From contig OZ020491.1 of assembly GCA_963971405.1 (NCBI GenBank), forward strand, positions 2,920,910 to 2,984,909: DNA of 64,000 nt, written 5' to 3'. The notes beneath the pieces were generated by a model. That model saw only the letters and a program-made list of their open reading frames with translations. It made no database searches and was not told where the DNA came from. Positions 1 through 11,264 of the stretch are shown here, in pieces; position 1 is the stretch's first letter; every line of letters begins with the position of its first letter. The position numbers and the translations under genes are program-made. Source of the DNA: Psococerastis gibbosa (taxonomy: Eukaryota > Arthropoda > Insecta > Psocodea > Psocidae).

Positions 1-770
1 TTGGAAATCCTTTAAAAACGGTGTTATTGCCTTTGGGAACATTACCATATATTTATTTATTTATTTATTTATCCTCAATGCCGTGATTCTATTGATATTA
101 TTGGGTCAACCAACTGCATTCGGTACCTATCAACGGCCATACCGAGTTGATTCCAGAGTCTGTTCAAAACTGCAGTAAATTTGGTAGTGAAGCAGACATG
201 CTAAAAGCAGGCGTTGGAACAACAAACAAAAATTGGTATCTATTCTGTTGTCACTGCCGTTTTAGTCAGCCCAGCGCCATGTAAAAACAGGCCTTCCTCA
301 GAATGGGCATTCAACCCCCCTGAAGAACAGGAGTAAACCGTAAAATAATTCAAATGGGAAGCATAGGCATAGAGCTGATATAATATTAGCTATGCAGCTA
401 GAGTGTCAATATCATCAAAGACGTTAGAAAGCTGCGAGGATATCCTCCAAGAGAATTTCTAGAGCAAACATAGGAAAACGTATAGATTAGAGAGTGTTCT
501 GAAGCAAATTCCAACTGCTGCTGGTTCATTAGACCAGCGAGTGCAAATACTCAGTGCTAAGCTGAAAGCTGTTTGCTGACTGTAAATACAGACCCTTAGC
601 TCTAGTTTGACTATCACTTCAAGTATAGCACCTTTATGATTACTCCAACATCTGTATTGTAATTTATAATTTACATTTACCGTCTTACTGTGTTTTGCGC
701 CTTCGGAGCCGCTTTTTCAAACCCAGGCAGGCGCTTTTATTTCTAGGTGAATAAATAAATAAGACGCAAC
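1..770. other. No gene seen; small repeat pieces
   Basis: No coding exon is recognisable. The stretch has an ATTT microsatellite at about 51-73. At about 150-240 there is a short plus-oriented fragment of the unclassified repeat called M in this annotation, ending in the same 'gcaggcgttgga' block as M copy 1. The remainder is unassigned single-copy-looking DNA. Confidence 0.5.
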
Positions 771-772
771 TG

Positions 773-1233
773 CAGCCCAATCATGGCGGTTTTAATACCG
801 GGGTTAATTTTATACCATGTCACGTGATGGTATTAATTCAATTTGTTTAAAATAAATGAACAGTAAATTTCAGAATTTTTGATGTTGGTATTCGTCGCAA
901 GAGTGCCAAGCGCGGAAAATTCAAATTGTGTCTATTTAAACAATTGAATGATCTTCGGCTATAATTTTGGTGAGTTCCTAATTTTTTTCTGCCTTAGATT
1001 TAGACAAATTATTTATAATTCATAATATATTAATTCAACATTAAAATTAATTTATTTATAGGGCGATGTGTGTTTATATTTACTACCAATTTATATTTGT
1101 TACGGCAGCGTCGCGTCAGTTCAGTTCTTCCGTATAGCCAGCTTCACAATTTAAAAAATTCTTAAATTTACTGTTAATTTATTTTAAACAATAGAATTAA
1201 TACCATCGCGTGACATGGTATTTTATTATAAAT
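773..1233. mobile_element. Inverted-repeat MITE, family K, copy 1
   Basis: The two ends are long imperfect inverted copies of each other. 'ataccatgtcacgtgatggt' near 812-832 is mirrored by the complement around 1200-1222, and the pairing continues inwards through an ATTTACTGTT block for about 80 bp per arm. The outer left edge (AATCATGGCG followed by TAATACCGGGGTT) matches the termini of the short K copies near 40.44 and 54.70 kb. No ORF is present, so it would be a non-autonomous DNA element. The right edge is less clear than the left. Confidence 0.55.
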
Positions 1234-1254
1234 GGCCAACGGCCTTGCCATATG

Positions 1255-1625
1255 CAATGCATTAGAGCAGAGCATGTTTCAAACTGCGGCAAGCTTGGTA
1301 GTGTGGAAAGCGTTGGCAGGGGAATATGATGGGACATGATAACGCGCTGGGACTATACCAGTCAGTCTACGTGCGTGTTCAGTCCTGGTCACCTTCGAAT
1401 TAATCGTGTGACTTTACTATGTTCCCCAAGTGGTTCGGAATCCACTATAATCAGGAGGTCCACCCTGTCAGTTAACTCCCCTTCTTCCTGAGGTGAAGGA
1501 GTCTGCCCTTAGGTTGCCCCGAGTTAAAGAGACAAACAAACAGAAGCAGACTCACTCACTCCCCCCGCCAGGCCGACAGGGTTGCTTAAAGCAAAAATGC
1601 TGAAAACAGGCGTTAGGAAAAAGAA
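1255..1625 (+). repeat. Unclassified interspersed repeat, family M, copy 1
   Basis: About 370 bp that recurs in this window in the opposite orientation at 2610-2960, 47080-47370 and 50055-50285. The most conserved block reads 'ccactataatcaggaggtcc' and is followed by 'accctgtcagtt'; the right end reads 'tgctgaaaacaggcgtt'. It has no ORF and no inverted ends that I can see. A SINE or other short non-autonomous element is possible, but I see no clear pol III boxes. Confidence 0.6.
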
Positions 1626-2175
1626 AGAAAAAAAGACGTTTCATCCCCAAAAACAAAAACAACTATTTTCATTACTCCAGCGATTTTTAGGGAGATTCAT
1701 CTACCTATTGAGACGGTGACCAATGTTCAACTTCCGGAAAATGGTGTAGAGGGTTTATCGAAGTGAAATTGAAAGAACCCATAGGTATGTATCGTTACTG
1801 TAGACACATTGAATTTAACAGCAGCAGCAGAAGACGGCTAAGCAGTGCTGCCACCACAAGAAATGGAGAAGTAAATAGCTGACAGACAGCAGGTAGGTAT
1901 ACACTAACAGCAACTCCAACTTCCAACTCTGCAAACTTTGATTAACTCTAAGTCCCCTAAGAGCCCCTGCCCCCCCCCCTCTCTATCCCAGGTGCCTGAT
2001 AGCCCCCCTCCTAACTCCCTTTCTCCTAATCTCTAATTATTCGGTATTCCTCTAGCAGTCTTCAGACACCGAATTGGATCAACGCTATAATCGATTAGGG
2101 TACCTGTATGCGACCAACCGTAGCAGTGGCGGCTCCATCCCTCTAATAATTCAGTAATAAATAAATTAATATTGT
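1626..2175. other. Repeat fragments, no gene
   Basis: At about 1678-1750 there is a plus-oriented fragment of repeat family L (agggagattcatctaccta and onwards). It lacks the rest of the family L unit. A C-rich run lies near 1970-1982. Nothing here resembles an exon. Confidence 0.45.
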
Positions 2176-2378
2176 CTTTTTGTTCTATTACTAAGCCAAC
2201 CTAGTGGAGTTAGGGCTATAAAACCTTCTCTTACACTAAATTAGGAAGGCCTGGTAGGACCGCCTGCTTTACATGCCCTCCGCAACATGGACGGAAAAAG
2301 TAGTAAGTGTGGGACTCGAACCAACGACCTTTCAGTTCAAATTTGGAGGCTATACCACTACTCTACATGTCCTCCCGT
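2176..2378 (-). mobile_element. tRNA-derived SINE, family B, copy 1
   Basis: Read on the minus strand the copy starts with a tRNA-like head: a box A region 'tagagtagtggtat' and, about 40 bases later, a box B 'ggttcgagtccc'. The 3' body ends in a TTAG(T)TTAG-type segment shared with copies at 8279-8471 and 27795-27975. It is a retroposed pol III unit, not a functional tRNA, because the cloverleaf cannot be completed. Confidence 0.75.
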
Positions 2379-2609
2379 TGGTCTCTCTGTAAGTATTTCT
2401 TCAAGTTATGAGTAAAAAAACTCTAAGATCCACTGAGGATCTAAGCCAGAGGACTGGTAGAAGATCCTTCACCCACCGCTATATTTGGGGTGCTGCGACC
2501 AGCCACCATGTTTTGCCACTAATACTGTCATGTAGGGTTTTTATGAACTTATTGCTCCTTTGCCTAGCGCCAATTTGACATTAGTCATATTGTTTCTGAA
2601 TGAATTTTC

Positions 2610-2960
2610 GCAAACTTTTTCTGCTTTGTTTTCCAACGCCTGCTTTCAGCATTTTTTGCAACCCTGTCAGCCTCGCATAGGCAGTCAGTCTGTTTACTAA
2701 TTAGAGGTACCCTAAGGGGAGACTCCTTCCCCTCGGGGAGAAGAGGAGTTGACTGGCAGGGTGGACCTCCTGATTATAGTGGATTCCACACCAATTGGGG
2801 AACATAGTGTAGAAAAGTCACACGATTAATTAGTAGGTGACCAGGACTTGAAGTGACTGGTAGTCTCAGCACGTTATCATGTCCCGCCATATTCACCTGT
2901 GCACAATACCAAGTTTGCCGCAGTTTGGAACAACTCTGGTGGATTCAACTTGTTAAGGCT
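2610..2960 (-). repeat. Unclassified repeat, family M, copy 2
   Basis: A minus-oriented copy of the repeat at 1255-1625. It runs from 'ccaacgcctgctttcagca' (2627) through 'gacctcctgattatagtgg' to 'gccgcagtttggaac'. It differs by scattered substitutions and indels, so it is an old copy. Confidence 0.6.
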
Positions 2961-3759
2961 AGTTTCAAACTGAGACACGTCATCGATGTCAACCTACACC
3001 GGCTAGCATGACTTCACCAAGTTTCGGCACGAGTTACATTTCGCCCTACTGGTGTAGGTAAGATATTCAATGGGGTAGGGGGACCCAGATCTGGCGGAAA
3101 AATTATGCCTTCTCTTTCGAGTCTCTAGCCCCTGCAACCTTAAGTTTCACAGTCCAGAGTTCCCCATCATATTCTACTACAGGGGGCGTCAAACCCGCAG
3201 TGGCGTATAAATAAAATAAGCAATCATTTAATTGGAAATAGTCCATTAAAATGCAAATCTAGTAAGTTATATACAAGGGACCAAGGGGACCAGACTCCCC
3301 CCCCCCCCCACCCGAAATTAAGAACGAAATCAGCTAATGTGAGTTGTTGCAATGCATAATTTTCCAGATCTAATAGATGTTCGGGTCAGCAGTGAGCTGA
3401 AAGCGGTTTAGTTTGTAGAATTCAACGTCGTCTCAGACTTTAGGCAGCGACAAGACGTTGATAGGGGCGATATGGTCTGCCCCCCCCCCCCTTCCAAATA
3501 TTCAAAATAATTACATAGGCCTACATTACACTGGAACCACAAGACATTGCTCAGTATCGAGAAAGGGTGACGTCAGGGAGGGGCAGGGGGCCTCTGCCCC
3601 CCGCTAGACCATCCGCTGCCCCCCTAGAGCTTGTTTTGGGAGCCCTGCCACCACCTAGAGTTTTAGCGTTGGGTTGGCGCGGCAAAACATGCACAGTGTG
3701 ATCTGAGAACAAGTTACCTATTTAAAAATAAAACAAGAGGGAGAATTAAAATTTTTAGG
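2961..3759. other. Unassigned DNA with poly-C runs
   Basis: No gene or complete repeat is recognisable. Homopolymer C runs lie near 3298-3310 and 3480-3491. A roughly 25-bp piece at about 2985-3005 (tgtcaacctacaccggct) is an antisense fragment of repeat family S (see 15670-15897). Confidence 0.4.
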
Positions 3760-3767
3760 GACCTACC

Positions 3768-4165
3768 CATGGGCGCCGGTTCCATAAGGCTTGGTATGGC
3801 CCGGGCCATACCAATATTCAGATTGGTATGGCTGGGCCGTACCAATAATTTTAGGAATAACCACCTCATATTTTAGTGTATTTTGATAAATAAATAATTC
3901 ACTATTTTACATTGCACTTATTTAGAACAAATCTTATATTATTATTATTATGAAAATTAAAAATTAACGGAAATGAAATCGTCAAATCGATTATTTAAAT
4001 TGAAATTGGCGGGAGCCAACAGATTTATTGAAATGAAAGCTACAGATTGAAGCCATATATTTATTGGGGGAGGGGAGGGGGGCAAATTGACTCCTTCCCC
4101 CCGAAAAAAAATTTCCTCGGGCAATGTTGGGCCATACCAATAATTTTCACTACTCGGCGCCCATT
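3768..4165. mobile_element. hAT-like MITE with 8-bp target-site duplication
   Basis: A 398-bp element bounded by short inverted termini: ATGGGCGCCG at the left (from 3769) and CGGCGCCCAT at the right (to 4164). It is flanked by an exact 8-bp direct repeat GACCTACC at 3760-3767 and 4166-4173. An 8-bp duplication is the signature of hAT-superfamily transposition. Inside there is another local palindrome built on 'ggtatggc/gccatacc' and no ORF, so it is non-autonomous. The exact duplication suggests a fairly recent insertion. Confidence 0.75.
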
Positions 4166-4173
4166 GACCTACC

Positions 4174-5108
4174 TCCTGCCCCCCTCTAGCTGTAATCCTG
4201 GCGTCGCCCTTGGTACATAGTATAGTACATTACAGTAAAGGGTCCCGTTGCATTGATCCACCAGTCCGCCCCTGACTCATCCAGTTTCTATGACCTACAT
4301 TTGACATACAGTACATCATAGCATACAATTTTCCATTTTCTCTCTCTCTCTCTCTACGACAGAAATGGAAAACAAAAGACACTTTCGTTTTGTATTCGCA
4401 ACAAAGCTAATGTGAAAAGAGGCTGAGTATTTTTTAGGTGTTCGCTCCGCTGCACCTACTCATGGCCCTGTAAATGTATATTGCCTATTTTCCCTACCTC
4501 CTCCTCGACTAAAAGCCCATGGATACAAATTCAAAGAAGTTGTTGTATTGCTATGAAATTCATGAACTGGAAAAGATATCTTCTAAAAGGAGTGTATAGT
4601 ATTTTTCGTGTTTTTTTTTTCTTCTTCCACTGCGTTTCCTGTGTTTATGGTGATAGAAATAGCCTAGATGTTACCTTCTCTTGTAGCTGCAGGTAGTTTT
4701 AGCGTTGAATATGGTTTTGTTTTCCTGCATATTGTATGACGAAGAGGACATAATGACTTATGCAAGTCTGATGATCCAGATCTTGCAACTAGCTAGGCTC
4801 TAAGTGGCCCTGTCTCCCACTGTGTATGTACAGGTATATAAAAGTAGTATAGACGTATATATGATCTTGTAGTCGGGACCCAGATCAGCACTCAATACCT
4901 ATACGCGTGCCTATCACTTAAAATGACTTCTTTTACTAACTACGGACTACGAACTAATTTATACTAGCCTAATTGTACCTAAAATGATTAAAAATGTATA
5001 TATGTAAAATATGTAATAATAATCATCATTTATTTCCCAAAGGGTATATATACATATATATATTTATTTTCAGCAATGATGCTTGGGACCCCTCACTAGG
5101 TGTGCTTT
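4174..5108. other. Unassigned intergenic DNA
   Basis: I see no exon, RNA gene or repeat shared with the rest of the window. Open frames here (for example 4481-4696) have no recognisable domain or splice context. There are short CT-rich and poly-T tracts near 4339-4357 and 4612-4625. Confidence 0.4.
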
Positions 5109-5258
5109 TTGCTTTCCAATTTATACGTAGGCTAGTATAAGGAAAGCTTTGTGACGGCCCAAATTTTCGATTCCGAGATTTCAACGGAATTACACCTTTT
5201 TAGGTCCCAGGAACCCAAAAAAGTGGTTTTTACGAAATGTCTGTCTGTCTGTCTGTCA

Positions 5259-5305
<47 letters not shown>

Positions 5306-6022
5306 GCTCTGTCGCTCTGTCTTTCTGTTCATCGATTTCCGTGCAAACTACTCAGTCGATTATGATAAAATTCGGCATGTAGGTTTACAAAAATCATACC
5401 TCGGGAAATTTTTTTTATTTTGGGCTAATTCAATTTGGGGGGGGGGTTATTTTTAAAAAACTCCAAAAAAAAGTCTAAAAAAATTATTTCTCAAAAATGG
5501 CTCCAACGATTTCTTTTAAATTCACACATATTGTAGTCGTTATTAATATTGACAAAATGCGGGGGGGGGGGGGTCGCTTGCCCCTTGATAGTTTGCTTCT
5601 GGGGGTAAAAAAATAAAAATAACTAAATTTTCATGAAAAATGACTAAAAATAATTTTTCTGCGAAACCTTTCTATCGATGATTTCTACCTTCAGGAATGT
5701 TTTAGGTGTTAAATTGAGTAACGAAACCGGACAGGTTACTTCCCAAAAAACATTTTGGTTTTGTGCAAAAAAATTTTTTTTTTAAATAGTAGAAAATTCA
5801 CGCTCAAATGCATTGCGTGCTCTGCCATTATTGCTGTGTGGTAATGTGTTGGTCTGAACTATCTAGAATTTACCTCACCTCCAGTGACGTTAGATGGACC
5901 CCCCCCCCCCCCACCAAGAAGAAATTTAACCATAGGAAAATTATTTACCATGAAATTACTCATTTTCTCTATCTACTAATTTTGATAAATTGGAAAGCAT
6001 GTTCGAGTAAACTCGGACCGGT
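5109..6022 (+). mobile_element. DINE-1/Helentron-like element, family A, full-length copy
   Basis: About 0.91 kb. It begins TTGCTTTCCAATTTATACG (5110), which is inverted close to the other end as ATAAATTGGAAAGC (5986-5999): a subterminal inverted repeat. A perfect hairpin CGAGTAAACTCG follows (about 6003-6014), then the end GGACCGGTTCT. The body holds a CTGT microsatellite (5238-5305), G/C homopolymers and no long ORF. Subterminal inverted repeats, a 3' stem-loop, a GTCT-type microsatellite and T-rich flanks are the described layout of DINE-1/Helentron-associated rolling-circle elements. Seven further copies or fragments lie in the window. Assignment to Helentrons is inference, since no Rep/helicase sequence is present. 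Confidence 0.65.
5238..5305 (+). repeat. CTGT microsatellite inside family A element
   Basis: About 16 units of CTGT with one interruption (CAGT at 5257-5260). The same tetranucleotide tract, at different lengths, sits at the same place in the copies at 26727, 39715, 16623 and 22675. It is therefore a built-in part of the mobile element and not an independent microsatellite. Confidence 0.9.
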
Positions 6023-6029
6023 TCTTTAG

Positions 6030-7420
6030 CACGTGGAAGTGAGGTGCAGCCAATAATTACAATACAATGTACAAACAGTCAAAATCTTACATTAGTGCAA
6101 ATAAACAATAGTGGGCTTGGGATGCAATAAATGAATATTTGTATGCCTAATACTAGTAATATACATTGAAATAAATATAGACTAGGCCTACAGGGTAACA
6201 ATATCCGGGTGTAGCCTATAAATAAAATTATATAATATATATATGTAAAAATATGACTTGCATTTTCTTGCTAAATTCAGTCTTGCTACCTATTTTTATT
6301 ATATTTATTAAATGTTTGCGGTCGAATGTCCAATGTATAGGAAAGTCTTCTTGAAGAATTCAAAAATTAACACAGGCACTAGCCTATAAGCTACCATTGC
6401 ATATTCTAAATCTGTATTAAATCTAAATAGTCTTTAAAAATGCTAATGTACAATAATTCATGAAGTTCATCCTTTTTTTTAAAAGCCATAAAGCCGTAAA
6501 TACAAAAAGCCACATAAACATAAAGCCATAAACAAATAAATTGAAGACTACAGGAAATTACGATTGTTACCCATTTATGCATTTCCAGTTTTTTGCTGTT
6601 TTTTTTTTCAAATGATACAGTATATATACAGTATGTAACAATTCATATATACAGCAAGGCATAACAGTAAACTTGACCCCCCAAAGAATCGACCCCCCCC
6701 CCCTACCATCCCCATTCCATTTGCTGAAACAGTGAATTGTTAATGAATGCCATCAGCTGCCATTTGCATGTAGACCCTGTCCAAAGGGGGAGCCCTGTCC
6801 GAATGGGGAGGGGGTGTTATTTCTTACCCCCTTCATCCCTTAAGCCTCCCGTCAACTTCATCTGCTACTATTTCCCCATTGTCCACGCGGTCACCCCCTG
6901 CTACAGATTTTGACACTTCCGACACATAGGCTGCCTAACGGCTCGCCTGTAAATACAGTGCTACACCTTATATAGGCCACGTATTAACATCAATAGTGGA
7001 CTAGTACTATACCGGAATTTGGTGAATTCGTGCCTATGCCTACTACATTGTGTCAAATTGTGCAAATATTTCGGGGGGGGGGTGTAAAAGGAGGAAAGGA
7101 TACTAGCATCGGATGGAGTGTGTTTCAATATTCAACTCAGTCAGCCTTTTAGTCCCTAAAAGACTGACGGAGAAGAACGGATGATTCCCCTTACAGGGTG
7201 GGGGGGTCCTGACCCCCTGAATCCCCCTCTTGGTATCCTTGGTATCCACTTTGGAAGGGAAGCTAGTGGTGCTATACTTAGTAATAATGAGTTAGAAGTT
7301 CGCCTGCAAGAGTAGAAGTGCTGTCTATTGGAATTGCGAGTAAAGTGCGCAGACAGTCCCTACCCAGCATTCCGTTGTCAGTTGTGAAGGTCCAGTCTCG
7401 GCAAAATAAAAGTTTTTTTT
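6030..7420. other. Unassigned DNA, low-complexity tracts
   Basis: No exon or identifiable repeat. Poly-C near 6694-6703, poly-G near 7073-7082, and a C/G-rich patch at 6780-6900. AT-rich elsewhere. Confidence 0.4.
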
Positions 7421-7422
7421 TT

Positions 7423-7792
7423 AGGGAGATTCATTTACCTATTGAGACGGCGGCCAATGTTCGGCATCCTGAAAATGTCTTCACAACTTAACATTTCATG
7501 ACCCTGAGCCTAAATCCACCACCCGTTCAAAATGTTATATATTGTATGTATATATTGCATAATGTGATACTTAAGTAAAAGTTCATAGTCGTGGTTCGTA
7601 ATTTGAAACACAAGAGTGTTTTGTGTGTTGATGTTGTGATCGTAAAAAGAATGTACGCTTAGTATTTTTTTTTATTTTTTATTACGTACATACATAGGTA
7701 CATAGCGTATGTAGCATAGAGGAAAAACGGGGTCTGCGCTTGCAGGGAAGAATCGCCCTACACCTAATCGGCCAGAGCCGAAAGGGATTTTT
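7423..7792 (+). repeat. Unclassified repeat, family L, copy 2
   Basis: Starts 'tagggagattcatttacct', passes through 'cacaagagtgttttgtgtgt' (7609-7628) and a poly-T/AT segment, and ends 'ccagagccgaaagggattt' (7771-7789). It is shorter than the copy at 25180-26075 because the middle third is missing. No ORF and no long inverted ends; the two ends share only an inverted 'tagggagatt' block. The class is unknown. Confidence 0.55.
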
Positions 7793-8278
7793 AGTACAGG
7801 CTACCTTATTAACCCAGTCTCATTTTCAAGTTTCTCCGCGGAACAAAGACTATCTCAGCAGTATAACTCTGATGGGAGAACTGATAATGCAAAAGGTGTT
7901 AGTCTGCACAAAAAGCTCTTCATAAGCTTAGTGAAGAGGAAAAGATTTGCAATTTAAATATTTCACTTGGCTGCTCCCGCATCTAATCCGACTTTGATTC
8001 TCATCAGAATTCCGGTAAGAGAAAAAGCCGATGAATTTTTATAACATTTTCTACGACAGAGAGCTTTCAAATTTGTACCAACCGCGTCCCGCGGTGTAAT
8101 TTGAAAAATATAGTTTGAATTTCATCAGAAAAAAATGTTTATTAATTGGGTACGTCTGTGTACCGAGCCATTGACATAGCTTTTGCTGTTAACACAGTGC
8201 TTCCTTTTCGAAATATTAATTTGCTGTCATCTGCAAACTGAGCACTTTGAACGCTGTGCACCTGATTTCTAAACAATG

Positions 8279-8471
8279 ACTGTTCTATTACTAAGCCTAC
8301 CTAGCGGAGTTAGGGCTATAAAGCTCTCTCTTACACTCAACTATAGGAAGGCCCGGAACCCCCTGCCTTACACGTCCTCCGAAGCATGGGCAGAAAGTGG
8401 AGCAAGTGTGGGACTCGAACCAACAACCTTTCGGGTGAAAGTCAGAGTCCATACCACTATTCTACATGTCC
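8279..8471 (-). mobile_element. tRNA-derived SINE, family B, copy 2
   Basis: Minus-oriented copy of the family. The tRNA-like head lies at the right: box A 'tagaatagtggtat' complement near 8450-8465 and box B 'ggttcgagtccc' complement at about 8411-8424 (the latter with one mismatch). It ends at the left in 'taagcctacctagcggagtt'. Confidence 0.75.
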
Positions 8472-8574
8472 TGACAATTTCTGCAATGTCTAAACATCTA
8501 ATAATGGTCACAATGACAGATGACAGCTAACATGTTGCTGCCTTGCTGTTCTTATAGGAGATGGCCATTGTGTG

Positions 8575-8868
8575 AGACGGTTGTTAACGGTCGTGTGAGA
8601 AGGTAAGACGGGGAGACGGCGAGACGGGGAGACGGTGAGACGGGGAGACGGGGAGACGGTGAGAAGGTAAGACGGGGAGACGGTGAGAAGGTAAGACGGG
8701 GATACGGTGTGACTAGTGAAACGTGACAGACGGGGAGACGGTGAGACGGGGAGACGGTGAGAAGGTACGACGGGAAGACGTGGAGACGGTGAGAAGGTAA
8801 GACGGGGGGATGGTGAAACGTGTTAGACGGGGAGATGGTGAGACTGGTGAGAAGTGTGAGAAGGTCGC
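8575..8868 (+). repeat. GAGACGGT/G minisatellite
   Basis: About 290 bp of diverged direct repeats whose core is an 8-bp unit GAGACGGG or GAGACGGT, interspersed with AGAAGGTA and GTGAAACGTG variants that form a higher-order pattern. One strand is strongly purine-rich. No coding frame makes sense. Confidence 0.85.
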
Positions 8869-9087
8869 CATCTTAAGGGAATCTCCCGGAATAGAGAGAA
8901 AAAAAAATCTGAGCTAAGAGAAGTGTAGCCTGAAAAGTTGCTAATGGAACATTAAAGCAGCCTTAAAGGAACCAATTGTGGTAACAAATAAATTTGCACT
9001 ATTAATTGCTTACATAATTAGCACTATATTAATTTATATTAAGTAGCCTTACACTAGTACAATTTACGAAGCATGGAATCCAGGATA

Positions 9088-9262
9088 ATGGGCCGCTGCT
9101 GAGCCTCTGTTATACGATCTTAGAAGTCTAAGCAGTGCCACTGAAGACGTCGACCTCAGATGTTGACGAAACGTTTGGAAGTACGCTTTCAAATTGACCA
9201 CAGCCCCTGAGCTGTCAAAGTGGGAACAGTGGGACCCAAATATGTTGTGACTTGGATCCTGT
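9088..9262 (+). mobile_element. Retroelement fragment with hammerhead-like core, family P, copy 1
   Basis: Contains 'cactgaagacgtcgacc' (9139-9155), then 20 bases later 'gacgaaacgtttggaag' (9165-9181). The same two blocks recur at 24020-24062 and, on the minus strand, near 63865-63910. CTGAAGA and CGAAAC at this spacing resemble the two conserved core strands of a hammerhead ribozyme, as found in Penelope-like elements and retrozymes. The stem pairing is imperfect, so the ribozyme reading is only a hypothesis. Shared sequence continues on both sides. Confidence 0.5.
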
Positions 9263-10195
9263 GAATGTCAAGGTTGTAGGCTGGTCTACATTGAGAAGTG
9301 TTCTATAAGTAAATAGGCCTATTTACTCAATGGTTTCATATCATATTTTTGACATTTTTTTCTAAACATTTTAAGTAAATACGCAGCATTGTTCAAGGTT
9401 ATAATGAAAGGTTATAAGAATTATGGGGAAGTTGATTAAGCCGATTTGAGAATTTATTGAGTACTTTATTAGGAAATGCGGCGAACCGATGTGTATGGGA
9501 TACTTTATAATTTGTATTGCAGAATCCACCCTTAATCCAAAACCTTTGTAAACACAAGGTTTTATGTAGAAGGAATTGATTTAGGAGCAAGCTTTGCCCC
9601 TCAAGTGAACCTCATTGTTGTATTCTATTTACAAAGCTCAAGCGGTACATTCACTGGGCCTGGCGAGCCTCCCTCCCCCCCCTCCACGTCTTCCAACCCT
9701 TCCCCCTCCCAAGACTTCTTTACACAAAAACGCCGTCTTGCTGTGTAAACCCGTTTTCGATTTACAGTTTGTGTACAGCACTTTTCACTTGTATATACGC
9801 TGAACACTTTTGTTACGTCTTTATTTATTTTAATGTGTTTCTTACAGCTGGCGATCTACCGTTTTGTGTATCTAATAGATAGAATGCAACAAAATAATAA
9901 CCCGGGCTAATGGGCCGTGGTCTATCTAAAGGTGAAACTTTTATATATTTTTTCAACTTAATTGAGAAAAAACGTCCGTGGGACAAAAACCCTATCTATA
10001 CCTACGCTAAACACTTTTGTTGCCGGTAGGTCTTTATTTATTTTAATGTGTTTCTTCAAGATTTTTCAAAACATAAGCTACCCATACTGCAACAAAACAA
10101 AAACGGACGCAACTTTCGCGCACTTTTAAACATTCACAATTATTTAATTTTTAAAACATGAATAATATTCTATATTATAGACAATAGGGTACCTA
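9263..10195. other. Unassigned DNA
   Basis: No exon recognised. A 40-bp piece of family P (gggctaatgggccgtggtct) is at about 9903-9940. A duplicated segment with 'tttatttattttaatgtgtttctt' occurs at 9820-9845 and 10030-10056. The region near 9660-9720 is C-rich. Confidence 0.4.
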
Positions 10196-10267
10196 CTTTT
10201 AGGGAGATTCATCTAGGTACCTATTGAGACGTTCAAAATGTTATATATATATATATATCGATTTTAG

Positions 10268-10785
10268 TCTTCTTCTTCTTAAGGTTACAATCTTAGCGAT
10301 TGGTTGGCAGCAACTGCCTGCATATCGTCCTCCAGTTTACTCGGTCCTCGATCTTCCTCTTCAGCTCTTGATATGATATTGCTCCTGCGTCTTCTTTTAC
10401 TTGATCCATGAATTCCTTCTTCGGCCGTCCTCTTCGGTTATTTCCCTCTACTGTGCCCTCGATTATAGTGTGTACCAGATTTTCGTGCCTTAGCAAATGC
10501 CCCATCCATTTCGCTCTACTGATTCGTATCTGGGCTACTAACTGTCTTTCTTCCCCGATAGCGTCTAGCACTCTTTCATTTGTCACATGATCCCTCCAGC
10601 TGATCCGTAGCATCCTTCTGTAACACCACATTTCGAAAGCTTCGAGTTTCTTATCTGCTATAGTCCAGGTTTCACAGCCGTACAATAAAACACTCCACAC
10701 ACATGTTTTTAGAAATTGCTTCCTGATGGTTAGTTTTATGTTATAGGATTCCAGAATCTTGGATTTTTTATTGAATGCCACCTTG
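10268..10785 (-). pseudogene. RTE-like LINE 3' end (reverse transcriptase C-terminus)
   Basis: The minus strand keeps an open reading frame of about 160 residues (10781 to 10293). Its features are typical of the end of RTE/BovB-like non-LTR reverse transcriptases: LLYGCETW near residue 33, W-C-Y-R-R-M-L-R near residue 51, then a K-W-M-G-H-x-L-R block and R-R-G-R-P-K-K. It ends in a run matching ICRQLLPTNR. The endonuclease and the catalytic FADD part are absent, so this is a 5'-truncated dead copy. Relatives in the window: 21294-21675 (minus), 40690-41150 (plus) and 13110-13265 (minus). Confidence 0.85.
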
Positions 10786-10858
10786 GGTTGTTGGATACGG
10801 CTGTTTATGTATATAAATTTTAGTAGGGCTCTATATTAAACAGGTATTGTCATCCGCC

Positions 10859-10861
<3 letters not shown>

Positions 10862-10893
<32 letters not shown>

Positions 10894-10951
10894 GCGCGGG
10901 ACTCTTTCGAGTATTTGCGCCGGTCGGTGTGTGTGTGTGTGTGTGTGTGTG
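10862..10951. repeat. Poly-T tract and GT microsatellite
   Basis: About 29 consecutive T at 10862-10890 and a GT dinucleotide array at about 10927-10951, 35 bp apart. Confidence 0.95.
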
Positions 10952-11264
10952 CGGAAGTCATGGGTGTTTTAGAATGGTTTTGTCTACAGTCTACAGGTGG
11001 GGCATGACTCCGCCATATTGTATCCATTATAAGTCTGGTGTATAAGCCAAGCATTGGGTGTTTACCTATTTATTTTTAGAAATGTACCGTTGTTTATTTC
11101 TTGTTATTTAAAAAAACGTGCTACCAATTAGAAAAATGTTTAAAAAATTACTAAAATGTGTAGGCCTTTTTTCAATATTTTTCAATCTTTCACTTTTCTT
11201 ACAATACTTACCATATAGGAAATATGGGATACAACACGGCGGATGACAATACCCGGGTATATAG

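Noticed and set aside
5132..5456. Open frames on both strands full of repeated cysteine/serine/leucine or threonine/aspartate
   Set aside because: They are translations of the CTGT microsatellite inside a Helentron-like element.
8575..8868. CRISPR-like array of short repeats
   Set aside because: Units are directly abutting 8-mers without unique spacers, in a eukaryotic genome; it is a minisatellite.
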